Origin: Strigamia acuminata
Taxonomy: Eukaryota > Arthropoda > Chilopoda > Geophilomorpha > Linotaeniidae
Assembly: GCA_949358305.1 (NCBI GenBank)
Contig: OX442316.1
Coordinates: forward strand, 17,546,001 to 17,610,000
Direction of reading: 5' to 3'
DNA length: 64,000 nt
Within the stretch, counting starts at the first letter, position 1. The number at the start of each line of letters is the position of its first letter. Made by a program: the position numbers and the translations under genes. Of the stretch, positions 20,019 to 31,255 are shown piece after piece. The notes beneath the pieces were generated by a model. It searched no databases. It worked only from the letters and a program-made list of their open reading frames with translations, and was not told the origin of the DNA.

Positions 20019-21232
20019 TCACTCGTGATTATTTTCTCGCTCCTGATTGACCTCAATCGCCACATCAATCAAATTATTGCCGTGGAAAAAATCCGTCGCG
20101 ATGATATTCGATTTATCCCACCAAAAATCACGGAACCACTCGGTGAAATAATGATTCGCGTCCTGTGCCAAGTGGCGCAAACTCGAATTCGCATTCGTGG
20201 TCTTGAACGCACCGTTGGGGGTCAAATGCGCCTGCGCAGTCCACAGACGCTTGTTGACCGTCGGCGTAAATCTTTCGAAATAAGTGACCAATATCTCCAC
20301 CTTGACCGTCTCGACGAAGAAATGCGGTATTCCCGGCCACAGATGGTTATCGTGCACGAAATTTTCGTCATTATACGAAATATAAATTCGCTTATTGTCG
20401 GCCCACAAGTCCTTAAGCGTCGTATTGATGCCCATGTTCTTCGGGATCAAGAAAGGCTGAAGAATGTCGATCAATTTCTCCACCAGGAGGCGATGGCGTC
20501 GACTCACGCTCACGTTGTGGAAGCTGAACCCTTTGAAGAAACTGTGGATGTCGATGACGACGATCTCGTTGGTGGACGCGACGAAATTTCGGATCTCGTT
20601 GAGAGCCGGGATGAGCGGGTGCGCCAAGAAATCGTCGAATTGTATCCAGTGCTCTTTGGTGCGCGCGTGCAGCGCCACGGTCATTTCGAGGTACCTGTTG
20701 CCGTAGACTAATTGGTCCCACATGGTCTCGTCCTGCGTCGTCTCGAAGGGGCCAATCAAGCTGTCCAAACTCTCGCTTCCTGTGACGTTCATCTTGTAAC
20801 TTCCCGACAAATGAGTGCCGGGGATCATGAGCTGGGATAAGGTCAAGTGTTGGATTGTTTTGCGGTTTTCCCACATCCATTGCGGCTGCGTTTTCTTGCA
20901 GTCGCAGTCGAGGACGATGTCGTTGCGCACGTAGGCGACCCAGAAGCCGAGGCAGGTGCTTGTGAGGTTGGAATTTGGGAATTGTTGGCGTGGGAAGTGC
21001 ACTTCTGTGAGGTAGTAGTTGTCGGGGTAGTCGGTCGCGTGGATGAATTCGATGGGTTTGGCGCGGTTGTCGAAGCAGGGGTCGGTGGTGAAGAGGCCGA
21101 TCCAGTCGCCCGTGCGGGGCATTAGGTTGTACCAGTTGAATTCGAGTCTTCGGTCGGGGTGGCCGTTTTCGGCTGGGAGAGACGAGACGGTGAGGAATAC
21201 TCTGGCACTGTCGGTTGTGCGCTCGCGACAAT
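20019..21232 (-). CDS. PI-PLC X domain protein 2, probable pseudoenzyme (signal exon not found)
   Basis: A single large exon is visible, beginning in phase 1 after acceptor CGCAACAG, homologous to exon 2 of PLC-X gene 1. It encodes the N-terminal module (TGDWIGLF), the X-domain and the ATDFFHGNN motif. The first active-site His is kept (PGTHLSGS), but Asn next to it is Leu. The second His is gone: WIQFDD stands where gene 1 has WINHDK. The FDLRVG motif reads LEMTVA. It is therefore probably catalytically dead. No matching signal-peptide exon could be identified upstream, where a transposase fragment and a MITE occur. It could be distant or lost, so the gene may not be secreted or may be decaying. 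The frame of 404 codons is nevertheless fully open. Confidence 0.75.
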
Positions 21233-21310
21233 CTGTTGCGAAGAAATGCAAAAAAGAAAAAAATTTACATCATAGAACAATTTGACAGCTGAGAGTTTAG
21301 GGTTAGTAAA

Positions 21311-21525
21311 AATGGAGCGTTGCACAGTTCTTTCTGCTGAAATTGGATGATATTGATGTGGCCAATATGTGGTTTCAACAAGACGGTGCCACATGCCATA
21401 CAGCCCGTGAAACAATTCAATTACTGCAGGAGACATTTCCTGGTCGTGTACTCTCTCGTTTCAGTGATCAGAATTGCCAGCAAAGCTGTGGAGGCCATTT
21501 GCCTGATGTGTTATTCCCTAAATAA
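21311..21525 (+). pseudogene. Transposase fragment (Tc1/mariner-like, DDE C-terminal part)
   Basis: The frame at 21343-21525 reads WFQQDGATCHTARETIQLL followed by FPGRVLSRFSDQN, a pattern typical of the second catalytic Asp region of Tc1/mariner-related transposases. The usual following WP-RS-DLTPLD-F-WG motif is corrupted and the frame ends early. AATAAA follows near 21551. Only this piece remains. Confidence 0.7.
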
Positions 21526-21711
21526 CCCTATCCTATGTACTTTATGATTCAATAAAAATATAAAAATCTAAAGACTAAAAACTGTTTTCTATTTAATTCA
21601 AATCTTGCGTTAATTTTGGGACACCCTTTACATCCCGGCTGGAGTGGCGCTAGGAGTCGTCGTTTGTTGGTGTGTTTGTATGTCTGTGGTGATATAACTA
21701 ATGCCCTGTTC

Positions 21712-22395
21712 ACACTTAAACCACTTTTGTAGAAAACCCACCAGTTTTGTAGAAAACCTGTGTTCACACTACCACAGGTTTTCTAGAACTCAAAACAAGA
21801 TGGTGGACTTTTCTACAACTCAAGTTGAAGAAAAGTTTTCTTAAACTTGACGTCACAACTGCAAAACACGCCCTCATTGTGTCATGTGACTGATCCTAAG
21901 AAAATCCAAAAAATAAAATGGATGCCAATTAAACTTTTAAGGCAACTTTCGGCATTAAAATAAAGCACTTTCAAATGCATCAAAAAATTAATACAATACA
22001 TCAAAAGATGGAGAATAAAACGATCTTTCTTTTAAAAAAAAGAACGTATTTCTAGCCCTAATGGTTCGTGAAATACGAACGAAAATGTGTTTTGTTCGTT
22101 TCGATAGAGTGGAAATAGATCGCGCACTTTCGTTTCGACCCCAAAATTGTCAACTTTTAATGTGAAAAAAAAGTTAAAAAAATATGTCGGTTAACTAAAC
22201 TGGCATCCCTCTTTCTTTTAAAAAAAAGTAGAAATTTCTATCTTTAATAGATCATTAGCTACAAGCAACAATGCAAACCCCTAACAATCTGACACTTGTA
22301 CAAAACTTTTCTTAAGTGTGAACAATTGATTTCAGATTTGTAGAACTTAGACTTGTAGAAGATCAGAAGTTCTAGAAAAGTGGTTTAAGTGTGAA
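21712..22395. mobile_element. MITE with TTCACACTTAAACCAC ends
   Basis: The left end GCCCTGTTCACACTTAAACC and the right-end GGTTTAAGTGTGAA are inverted repeats. Inner blocks TTTTGTAGAAAACC / TTCTAGAAAAGTGG extend the pairing. The roughly 680-bp interior has no ORF. Exact ends and the target duplication were not resolved. Confidence 0.65.
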
Positions 22396-22489
22396 CCACG
22401 CATAAGAAATGTGTCTGTATGCATTGGGTTATGTTGTTGGTACATTGTTGATTCCTCGGGGTTATTTATGGCATTACGAGGTTTTGCTT

Positions 22490-22620
22490 GTGAGCTTGTG
22501 GTTACGTTAAGTTTTGCCAACAATTGGAGTTGGCATTAGTCGGTATTTCCGTTGCTGGCGCTAGTTTATATTTCAGCTAAAAAGGACTGTTCTCTGAGGA
22601 CGTAGTGCTACGTCTAAAAT
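22490..22620. repeat. Diverged interspersed repeat R, copy 2
   Basis: It matches 15640-15770 with CAACAATTGGAGTTGGCA, TTCCGTTGCTGGCGCTAGTT and GACGTAGTGCTACGTC at the same spacing. The rest of 22396-23120 shows no ORF or further recognisable element. Confidence 0.6.
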
Positions 22621-23120
22621 TTATTGAGCTATGCAAGAGTGAGTTTGAATCACTATGTTTAGAACAGTTTCAATAATGTTGGATGATGTAATAGATGGCC
22701 TTGCTTAATCTCCACGCCCAAACTTGAGCCAATTTTGCCCTCCAAAAGTGTTTTTATTTTTTATTTCTCGAAAACTAGCGGGATGTTCTTTCGGAAATTT
22801 ATGTATTTTCTTTAAACATCATAACAAACAATAAAATAAATAATGGATTTAAGATTTTTCAATTTCTTTAGGTTTTGGTCCTAAAATGAACCAGGTTGGG
22901 TGAGTAGGAGATTTTTTTTAGGTTGGTATTGCTAGGGTTAAAGGTAAAAAAAAAAAAACTGAATAATAGGAGTGGTTCCGATCTGTATTTATATTCATAA
23001 GCAACTTTCCTGAGTCGACAGACTAGTAGAATTTGAATTGGTTGTATCATTTAATTACCGGAAAGTAGGAACACAATTATGCACCTGACGTTATATGTAA
23101 AATATATTTTACCTGACAAT

Positions 23121-23215
23121 AGGTGCATTCAAAAACTCTAAAACGTATGCAAAACTCGTTTCGTGTTTGAACGTGACGTCATTCCCATTGAATAACATGG
23201 TTTTTGAATGCACCT
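23121..23215. mobile_element. Short MITE (AGGTGCATTCAA ends)
   Basis: AGGTGCATTCAAAAACTC and GTTTTTGAATGCACCT are inverted ends of a 95-bp element with a central GTGACGTCATTC. It is related in its ends to the longer element at 16689-17061. Confidence 0.75.
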
Positions 23216-23382
23216 ACCGGTACTATGGATTGCACCTAGTGATTTTACGTTTGCTCACCAGGGGCATGAAAAGTATTGAGACTCGCTTGACCGCACTGTG
23301 AAAAATCAATACTGATGTTTCTGAATCTTAATAGTTTTGTTCTTTTTGTAAAAATGACACATGACCCTAAATAATAGTTGTA

Positions 23383-23583
23383 TTAGATCTTCCCAATACC
23401 TTTAAGAAATTCGGGTAAAATAACTTTTGGTTTCTCTTCGATAGTGTTTTCATTCTCTTTCTTCATTTGGTCGTACATCGGCTTAAAGTCGGCGGCATAT
23501 TTGTTAACTTTTGAAATCGATTTGAGACAACTGTCGCCTTTGGAAATCAAACAAACCAATAAAAATCCAATGATCATTATCAT
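23383..23583 (-). CDS. Small secreted peptide (66 aa), unrecognised family
   Basis: An open frame starts with ATG at 23583, immediately after a splice acceptor (TTTATTGCAG), and ends with TAA at 23383. The first 19 residues are hydrophobic (IIGFLLVCLISKG), a typical signal peptide. The mature part is short, rich in Lys and Glu, with one Cys just after the likely cleavage site and a C-terminal LPEFLKGIGK. A noncoding 5' exon is likely at about 23678-23716 (acceptor TTTTTCAG, donor GTCGGT), and a further donor GTAAGTTAG lies near 23745-23753. This supports a real spliced transcript. It lies between PLC-X genes 2 and 3 on the same strand. I know no family for it. Confidence 0.6.
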   Translation of the reverse strand: MIMIIGFLLVCLISKGDSCLKSISKVNKYAADFKPMYDQMKKENENTIEEKPKVILPEFLKGIGKI

Positions 23584-23880
23584 CTGCAATAAAACAAACC
23601 AAAAAGAAAAAGGAAAAAATTTAAAAATGAAAAAAGAAAAAAAAAATTAAAAAATAAAATAAACAAAAACCGACCTTTCTAAACGATGGTTACTAAACTT
23701 CTCATTCAAACCAACAGGATATAGCTGAAAAATGTAAATTCTACTAACTTACGTCTGCACTAAACTCGAATTTCAAGGATGTAATATTGTAATTCCAAGA
23801 AAAATGCTAAAAACGCAATTCAAGCAAAATCAATCATTTTTATTGTCGTTTTCCAAACAAACTTCACATTTTATTCCTTT

Positions 23881-25241
23881 CTATCGACTATAAAATCCCC
23901 TCTTCTTCCTATTGGACCGAATAGCAACCTCAATAATATTATTCCCAAGAAAAAAATCGGTCGCTACGCAATTCGCGCGACTCCACCACAAATCCTGGAA
24001 CCAATAAGTCACATTAAGATTCACCATATTGGCGAGAACTCTCGTCCCTTCATACGGATGCAGAATGAAATAAATCGGGTCGACCGTCAATTCGGCTTGC
24101 GCGGACCAAACAACCCCTTTTCCCGGCTCTACAGGAGAACTGAAAAACCTCGTAAAATAATCCTTGAGATGATACGCCGTAAGAACGTTAGCCCACGCTT
24201 GGTACACGCCCGGCCAGAGCAGGTCGCTCTGCGTGTGAAAATCGTTGTTATACATCAATAAAACTCTTTGATTCGCCGCCCACAACTTGTTTAGAGTGAC
24301 CTTCGTGCCCCAAGTGACCGGTATGATGAGGTCACCCAGGGTGGACTCGAGGAGCCTCAAGAGCTTCTCGTGACGCGCGTGCAGGTCTTTTCGCTCCGTT
24401 TCGAACCCCGTCTGGAAACCGTGGAAATCGAGCACGAGGAATTCTTTGGTCGAGTCGAGGAATTTGCGAATGTTTTTCAATTCGGGCAGGAAAGGATTGA
24501 CGCGGAACGGGCCGTGGTTGATGTAGAACTCATCGGTGCGCTCGTAGTAACCGATCCGCAGGTCGACGTGACGGATGCCGTAGACGAATTGGTGCCACAA
24601 GTCCTCGTCTTGGGTGATTTTGTATTTGGTCATGGGGTTTTCGTCCGGCCAGCCGCGGTAGGCGCGGAAACTACCGGCGTCGTGGGTGCCCGGGATGAAG
24701 AGGTCGGCGAAGCCCAAGTCTCCGATGATGGGCTGGTTTTCGTGCATCCAGTTCGGTTCGATTTTGATGCAGTTGGACGCGATCTGCGTGTCGTTCCGCA
24801 CGTATGCGACCCAGAAACCGACGCATTGGCGCTTTAATTCGCCTTGGAAGACCTTGAAGGGCATGGATACGTTGGTCGTGTGCACGCCTTGTTGTTCGTG
24901 CGGATTTATTGCGTGTTGGGCGAGGGGGTTTGAAATGTTGCCCGTTTGGACGTCGTGGTCGAATAGACCGATCCAGTCGTTGGTGGATGGTTGGGCTGAG
25001 AACCAGTTTAGTTGGATTTGTCTTTCGGTGATGATTTTCGGGTGTTTGACGCTGGCTAGGGATGAGATGGTGATGAAGACTTCAGGCAAAGTCTCGGATG
25101 ATGTGACTAATGAATAAAAAAAATTATAAATTATTATTTTTTTTTTTATAATTAATTTTTTTAATTTTTTTTTTAATATTTACCTGTTGGATGGCTTATG
25201 AGAGCAAATACTGCGAGGAGAAAGTGGCGAGTTGCTAACAT
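23881..25241 (-). CDS. Secreted PI-PLC X domain protein 3 (PLCXD-like)
   Basis: Exons 25184-25241 and 23881-25106 join in phase 1 (427 aa), the same intron position as in PLC-X gene 1. Exon 1 encodes a signal peptide, MLATRHFLLAVFALISH, unrelated in sequence to the cassette exon of gene 1. Exon 2 has the DWIGLF module, then an X domain with both active-site histidines (PGTHDAGSF and INHGPF), GIRHVDLRIG, VLDFHGF and the C-terminal ATDFFLGNN. It is a predicted secreted enzyme. A TATATATA run near 25290-25302 lies upstream and could serve as a TATA box. The gene is head-to-head with ionotropic receptor 1. Confidence 0.88.
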
Positions 25242-26713
25242 ATTTATTTTCTGCTTGTCGCACGGAGACACAGTGAATAAATAAAGAAATATATATATAA
25301 ATGTCTACACATTTTAGACGTAATAAATTTTTTTTTTACTATTTAATCATGGTTTAGGATTTATCAATGTAATAAATGGAGAATTTTGGAGTAATAAATC
25401 CATAAACTATGATTTTTAGACGTTAGAAGTGCAAAGATAATGTTTTATTACCTTTCGTTGATTCTCGTACGGGTGTGCGTGTGATCTGAAGCACGAAAAG
25501 TGTGAAAATGAAATTAATAGAAATTTGAATTTACGACATATATGCGTATATATGTACATAATAAAAAAGGAAAAAGCTCCCGGTGTTTTTCAAGGTTATT
25601 TAAAAAAAAATTTAAATTATATCTTTTACCCAATAATGAGGATATTGAACTAAATAACTTTTGATGTACAATTTTTTATACATTTTCTTTGTAATTAGGT
25701 CACATAAGTGAAGATTGCTTATTTATGAATTTTAGCTAAAAATAAGTAATTGTCCATTTTGCTAGTAAAAAAAATTATTTTTATCAATAAAAATTATTTT
25801 TTTTGGATAAACTTCTCTCAAAGAACTTGGTGACACCCAACAACGAATTAATCTCGTCTCTGAACATCAGAGAAATAAATATTTGCACAAATATAAGCTT
25901 AATAATAAATAATCATAAATAATCCACATCGTTTTTAAGACATTTTTTATAACTTGCTAGTATTCCAAAAATAGTTTTGTTGTTTCAAATGGTGTTTTTT
26001 TTTTTCTTTTTTTTTTTTAAATGTAAATAAAAAATTAATTAAAATCCAACTATTTTTTCCTCCTTTAATTTAATTGCCATTTCCCGTGTGGCTGAAACTA
26101 GAAGGACAATTTTATAAAAACTTTCCTTGTAGATCAAGATATAAAAAAAAGCCCAACTGATGTGGTTTTAATGATTTCTTTTATCGAAACTGAACTATCA
26201 ACAAAATAGACAAAAGAACAATATTTAGAGCTCTATTAATGTTTAATGAACACGCACGAAAAAGGGTGTTTAAATTACAGGTTTGGCGCCGTTTCGCGGG
26301 ATCGACAAATACTTGCCACGAAAAACTATTATCTTGTCTCCCCCGGGACGCGATTAGGCTTATTATTTCGCGTCGATTTGTCAATAGATTTAAATATATA
26401 ATTTTCAATTGTATAATTTCTATCCATATCGAGTGGTCTATCCTTATATTCCGTGTGTTTTGGAATAGCAAATTAATTTTTTTGTCACTTCACCTTCACC
26501 TTGACTCCACCTCCTTTATTGTGAACATCTTATTAAATATGAATTAGTCAGATTAAGTATTTAGTTTCACTCGTTTGTTTTGTTATTCTACGACCACAAT
26601 TCATCCTGCTGTCCATCTCACACTTCTTTCACATCCATCTCTGCGTTGACGTTTCATTACTCCCCCGGGACTATTTCAATATTTATACATTGAAGACAAT
26701 TTTTATTCGAATT
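25242..26713. other. Divergent intergenic region between PLC-X gene 3 and receptor 1
   Basis: This is an AT-rich, 1.5-kb region. A possible noncoding exon of PLC-X gene 3 ends at a GTAATA donor near 25446-25451 on the minus strand. From about 26230 the sequence resembles 30780-31255 upstream of receptor 2, including AACATCTTATTAAATATGAA and CAATATTTATAC. The latter is a shared TATA-like motif about 30-40 bp before each receptor start codon. No other ORF is supported. Confidence 0.55.
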
Positions 26714-29700
26714 ATGCGCAAATCGTCATTTTTCATTGCATGTTTTTTTCTTTTAGTACTTTTGGATCAGTTCGGAGCAACTTTGGACTTTAAACTCAAG
26801 TTTGGTACGTAGAATTCTCCTAATTGATTGATTTTATATCGGGGTGATTGTGGTCTCTCGTAGGGATTATTGTTGAGACGTGTTTTAACAAGACGAAAAA
26901 GTTTGAAGATAAACTGAGCGCGGTCAGGAAGACTAATGGGTCGGCGAACGTCGTTGTTGTCGATGCGCCGTGTGGGAACGCCGTTGCAGCGAGAGAACAA
27001 GGTAAAAAAAAAATTTGTTTTAATTAATATTTATTTTATTTTTTGTATTGGTTTTTAGTGTGTTCGCTTATTGAAAACGATGGCGTCAATTTGTTTGTGG
27101 CATTGGCGACGAAGCCGTTGCAGGATTTTTACGAAATGGCATTCAATGCATTGAAGGGGCCCAAAATAATCAATTCTGATGTGGAAACCGTTATTAGTGA
27201 CATAGCGGACGAGTTTGAGTGGAATAACATTTTCATCTATGTCGATACAGTTTACGGTAATTGATTTTTAAGTTTATCCAATTTAAACGTTAGATTTCTA
27301 GTTTGTGTGCTGTAGTGAGTTTTCACTGCAATACCCCGCAATATTGCTTTCCCGCAATACTCTGTCGCCGCGCTTCTCCCACATACACGAAATATTAAAT
27401 CAGGGTTCTGAATTTTTCATTGGTGTTGTGCTTTTTAGGTGATGTGATGCCCATTTGTTCGGCGAAAAGTATGAATACTAAGTCGTGTCATTCGGTGATG
27501 GTTTGGAGAAACAACGAGACGCCGGAAGCTTTTATTAACCAAACTCTGTTTTATAAAAATGGGAAGAAAATTGTTCATATGCAAACGAATCATTACGTGC
27601 TTATTTTAAGTGCACACGACACGGTGGAAGTCGTTAGAATTGTAAAACTAAATCTGTTTTTTTTTTAAAAAAGAAAAAGAAAAAATTTTAATCGTTTCAT
27701 TTCAGGCTCAGCAAAAGAAATTATTTAATTACCGTAATGAGTGGCTCATTTTTGCGGGACCTGAAGTAGCTCAAATTATGAAAGCTCTGCGGTGTTTGAA
27801 GTACGGTAGCAATGTGTACGTCGCAAGAATTAAAGGTGGAAATGACACACAGGTAAATTTGTTTTACTGAAATTAAATGGAATGATTTTTTTAATGTTTT
27901 TCTTAATTTTTCAGGAAATTATCCGAAATATTTTAACAATTCGGAACGAGTGGAAAGATAATTACCGAAGTACGTACGAAATTATAAGGAGCAGTCATAT
28001 TAAACATGTTTGTGGCGATATTAAAACAAACGCTGGAGTAAGTTGAAGGAATTTGTCTTGTTAGAAGTCAATTAATCATTTCGGCGTTTATTTTGAAGAT
28101 AAAATCGGATGTAACAAGCTATACGTCAGTGTTTGAAATATCGGAAGTAATTCCCACGCGTTTTGATGCGGATCCCTCGTTACACTTACTGGGTCGGTGG
28201 TCTGTGAACGGCAATCCAAGATATCGGAACGAGTTTGTACGCAAAATTCCGAATTTTGAGGGCGTCAAACTTAAAGTTGCCACTTTGCAAGTAAATTTAT
28301 TTGGGCATTTATTGATGTTGTTTATGAAATTTGTTTGTTTTTCAGACTCCGCCCTATGTTTCTGTTAAAAAATCAAATTCTAGCGACAGTTTCAGCGGGT
28401 ATTTGGTTGACATGTTGGATATTGCAGCTGAAAACCTGAATTTCACGTGCGTTTATTGAAAAAAATAATTTCTATCAAAATTCGTGTAAATTGATAGAAA
28501 ATAATTTCAGATACGAATTGTTTGCCGTTGAAGACAACGAATACGGACAAGAGAAATGCCATAATGGAACTTGTCGTTGGACCGGCGTCATTGGAGCAGT
28601 TCAGCGTGGAGTATATAAGCTTAAAGTTGACAATTTGTCGTGATTAATAAACGTAAATGTTTGTTTTAGGAAGCTGATATTGCATTGGCTAATCTGACAC
28701 CTTTAGCTGACAGAGCTAAAGCGGTGATGTTTTTACACGCAGCGTTGGCGACTGGCGGATTTAAAATGATTTATTTAAAACCAACAATATACGATAAAAG
28801 TAGTAATTTATGGGTGAGTATACGGGTCACATTTTCACAAATATATTTGCAGAAAGTCAATTGAATTAATATTTGTTGAAAATCTGGTGTTGCCAAAATA
28901 TTGGCAATTTTTTTCATGTAAAATGAACAAATTTTTGTAGGCTTATGTGCGGCCCTTTACTTACCGGACATGGATTTGCGTCATTGTGATGATGCTCGTG
29001 ATGGTGTTTCTATTGAGTGTGAATCAGAAAATTAAATGGAGAAATGCAGGTGGAATGTCAAAGGGTTTCAATATCGATAATCCAGTTTTCGTTGCCGTTC
29101 AAATCTTGTGTCAACAAGGTAATACCATAAACATAAATCAATTTTTTTTTTTTTAATTTTTTTTAAATTTAAATTAATTAATGCAGGATTGGATGATACA
29201 CCGAAAGATAGCTCGGGTCGCATTTTTTTCATCGTCATGTGGCTGTTTTCCGTGCTGGGATTCGCTAGTTATGCGGCCACTTTAACGTCGTATTTCACCA
29301 CTGCTGAATTAAAACTACCAATCAAGAATTTGGACGAATTTCTTAAACAAACTGAATACAAATTGGCGTTTAAAACTGGATCAGCTTATTTAACATTGAT
29401 GAAATCGGTTTGTAAACAGATAAATCATTTATTTGTAAATAAATAAACTAAATTTTTTTTTATTAGCCGAATGCACCGGAGGAATATCGACGATTAAACG
29501 AGCGGATACAAAAGGACGTGAAAAATTCATTTGTTTCGAACATCGACGAGGGATTCGAACGAATCACGAAGGAAAAACTGATATTTGCGCACGACAGAGT
29601 TACTCTAATATGGCACGAGAGTTTGTCGTGTAATTTGATCGTTGTGGGTCCAACTTACATGAAAGTTGGCGTCACCATAGCAACTAATCACGGCTCGCAA

Positions 29701-30171
29701 TACTATAGAGGCCTTGATTGGGCGTAAGCAAAATTTAAAAATAAAAATTTGTAATTTTCGTAATTATTCTTAATTTTTGTAATTTTTTTGTTAAAATATA
29801 GTTTACGGATTTTAAATGAAGGTGGATTTGCACGTCGCGCTCAGAAGGAACATTGGGGCAGCAAAGCCGAATGCCATTTGAAAAATAATCAATTTCAACC
29901 TGTGACCATCTTGACTGTCATCACTCCTCTTTTGATTCTGCTTGCTGGGTTGGGCGGCGCTATACTCATCGCACCTTTTGAAGGATTCTACGGTTGGATT
30001 CAAAGGGAGAGGTGTAAACCTCCGCCTACCAAGACCATTCGGAAGCGCCATGTAGTTGAAGCGTCTAAAAAGAGTTTTACTAATATTCGAACGTTTGCTC
30101 AAAAGAATGGGGTGAGAAGAAGTGTTTTGTCTAATCGTCGTTCTCCACGTACAATGACTTTATTTTTATAA
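26714..30171 (+). CDS. Ionotropic glutamate-like receptor 1 (complete, 14 coding exons)
   Basis: Exons: 26714-26804, 26864-27001, 27059-27256, 27439-27641, 27706-27852, 27915-28037, 28099-28290, 28346-28446, 28511-28610, 28670-28813, 28941-29118, 29187-29407, 29467-29723, 29802-30171 (2463 nt, 820 aa). After a signal peptide comes an amino-terminal-domain-like half (FEWNNIFIYVD), then ligand-binding lobe S1 from TPPYV (about 365), with the glutamate-binding-type Arg in TPLADRAK (about 446). Next come M1 (about 488), a pore segment ending LCQQG, M3 with SYAATLTSYFT (about 566), lobe S2 and M4 (about 735). This is the iGluR/IR ion-channel fold. Subtype cannot be named; a chemosensory IR is plausible. 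Confidence 0.88.
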
Positions 30172-31255
30172 TTTCTGAGTTTAATGTATTTAATTGAAAT
30201 ATTTATGTCAAATGTATGTAAAATAAATAGTCATTTGTGGCATGAAAATGCAATTCTTGAGATGCTTAGCATTCAACACGTTTTATTAAATTATTATAAC
30301 GAATTTAAATGTGTGGTAATTTAAATAAAATTATTTTTTAATTTTAAAATGTATCCTTATTGCCCCATTGCTTTTTCACGGGTATGTTACATGTTTGTTG
30401 ACAATTTTCATCAGGAAATTACATACATAATTGTACCTAATTATAAATTTAGATAAAACATGAAGTGGATTATCGATTTAGTGCAATAAATTTTGTATTT
30501 TTCCTCCTTATTTTGACGTTTAATTATTTAAGCAATATTTATGGTTTAACACGACATTATTAACACCATACAAGCACAACTATGTAAGAGTTAATTTTTT
30601 ATTTATTGATCAAATGAGATCCTCTTTAAACCTGAAGAAATCAACAAATGCATAAATTGTTCGCTTTGCAATGCAGCGAAGTTAAGATTTGAGTTTTGCG
30701 GTGAAGCATGACGGGTTTTTTTAATGGATTTATAGAATAAATGTTCGATAAAATACTACAGAACGATTTTGCTAACGGAGTTATTGTTATAAATGTTTAA
30801 TGAACTCGTCTAACACGTGTTGAAACAACACGTTTGGAGGCAATATCGCAAGTCACGGAAAAATTGTTTGCACATGAGAGTGAGACGATTAACTTTTTTC
30901 CGTCTTAAATTAAGTCGAATGTTTTATTACTCTCTCATCAATATTTTAGCGGCACGATACAAGGAAATGATTAATGTTTGATTGCCTTTTTTATTTTCAA
31001 ATTTGTCGGAACTGTTTAATATTACATTTCTACACTTGAGCGTCACCTCCCTTCATCGTGGACATCTTATTAAATATGAATTAGTCAGCTTAACTATTTA
31101 GTCTCTCCTGTCATTTTCCGACTAACTTATTTTATGACGGCAATTCATCTGCTGTCTGTCTCACACTTTTTTCACATCCATCTACATTGACGTTTCCATT
31201 ACTACACACTGAGCAATATTTATACGCGGTACTGAAGACCGTTTTCGCTTGAAAT
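30172..31255. other. Intergenic region between the two receptors
   Basis: The AT-rich 3' flank of receptor 1 has AATAAA-type signals near 30222. The last ~450 bp are homologous to the 5' flank of receptor 1 (for example CATCTTATTAAATATGAATT) and hold the CAATATTTATAC box near 31214. No ORF is supported. Confidence 0.6.

Noticed and set aside
20025-21231. Several long ORFs on both strands over PLC-X gene 2 (up to 272 codons)
   Set aside because: They arise from the G+C-rich third positions of the real exon; only the minus frame with DWIGLF and PGTH motifs makes family sense.
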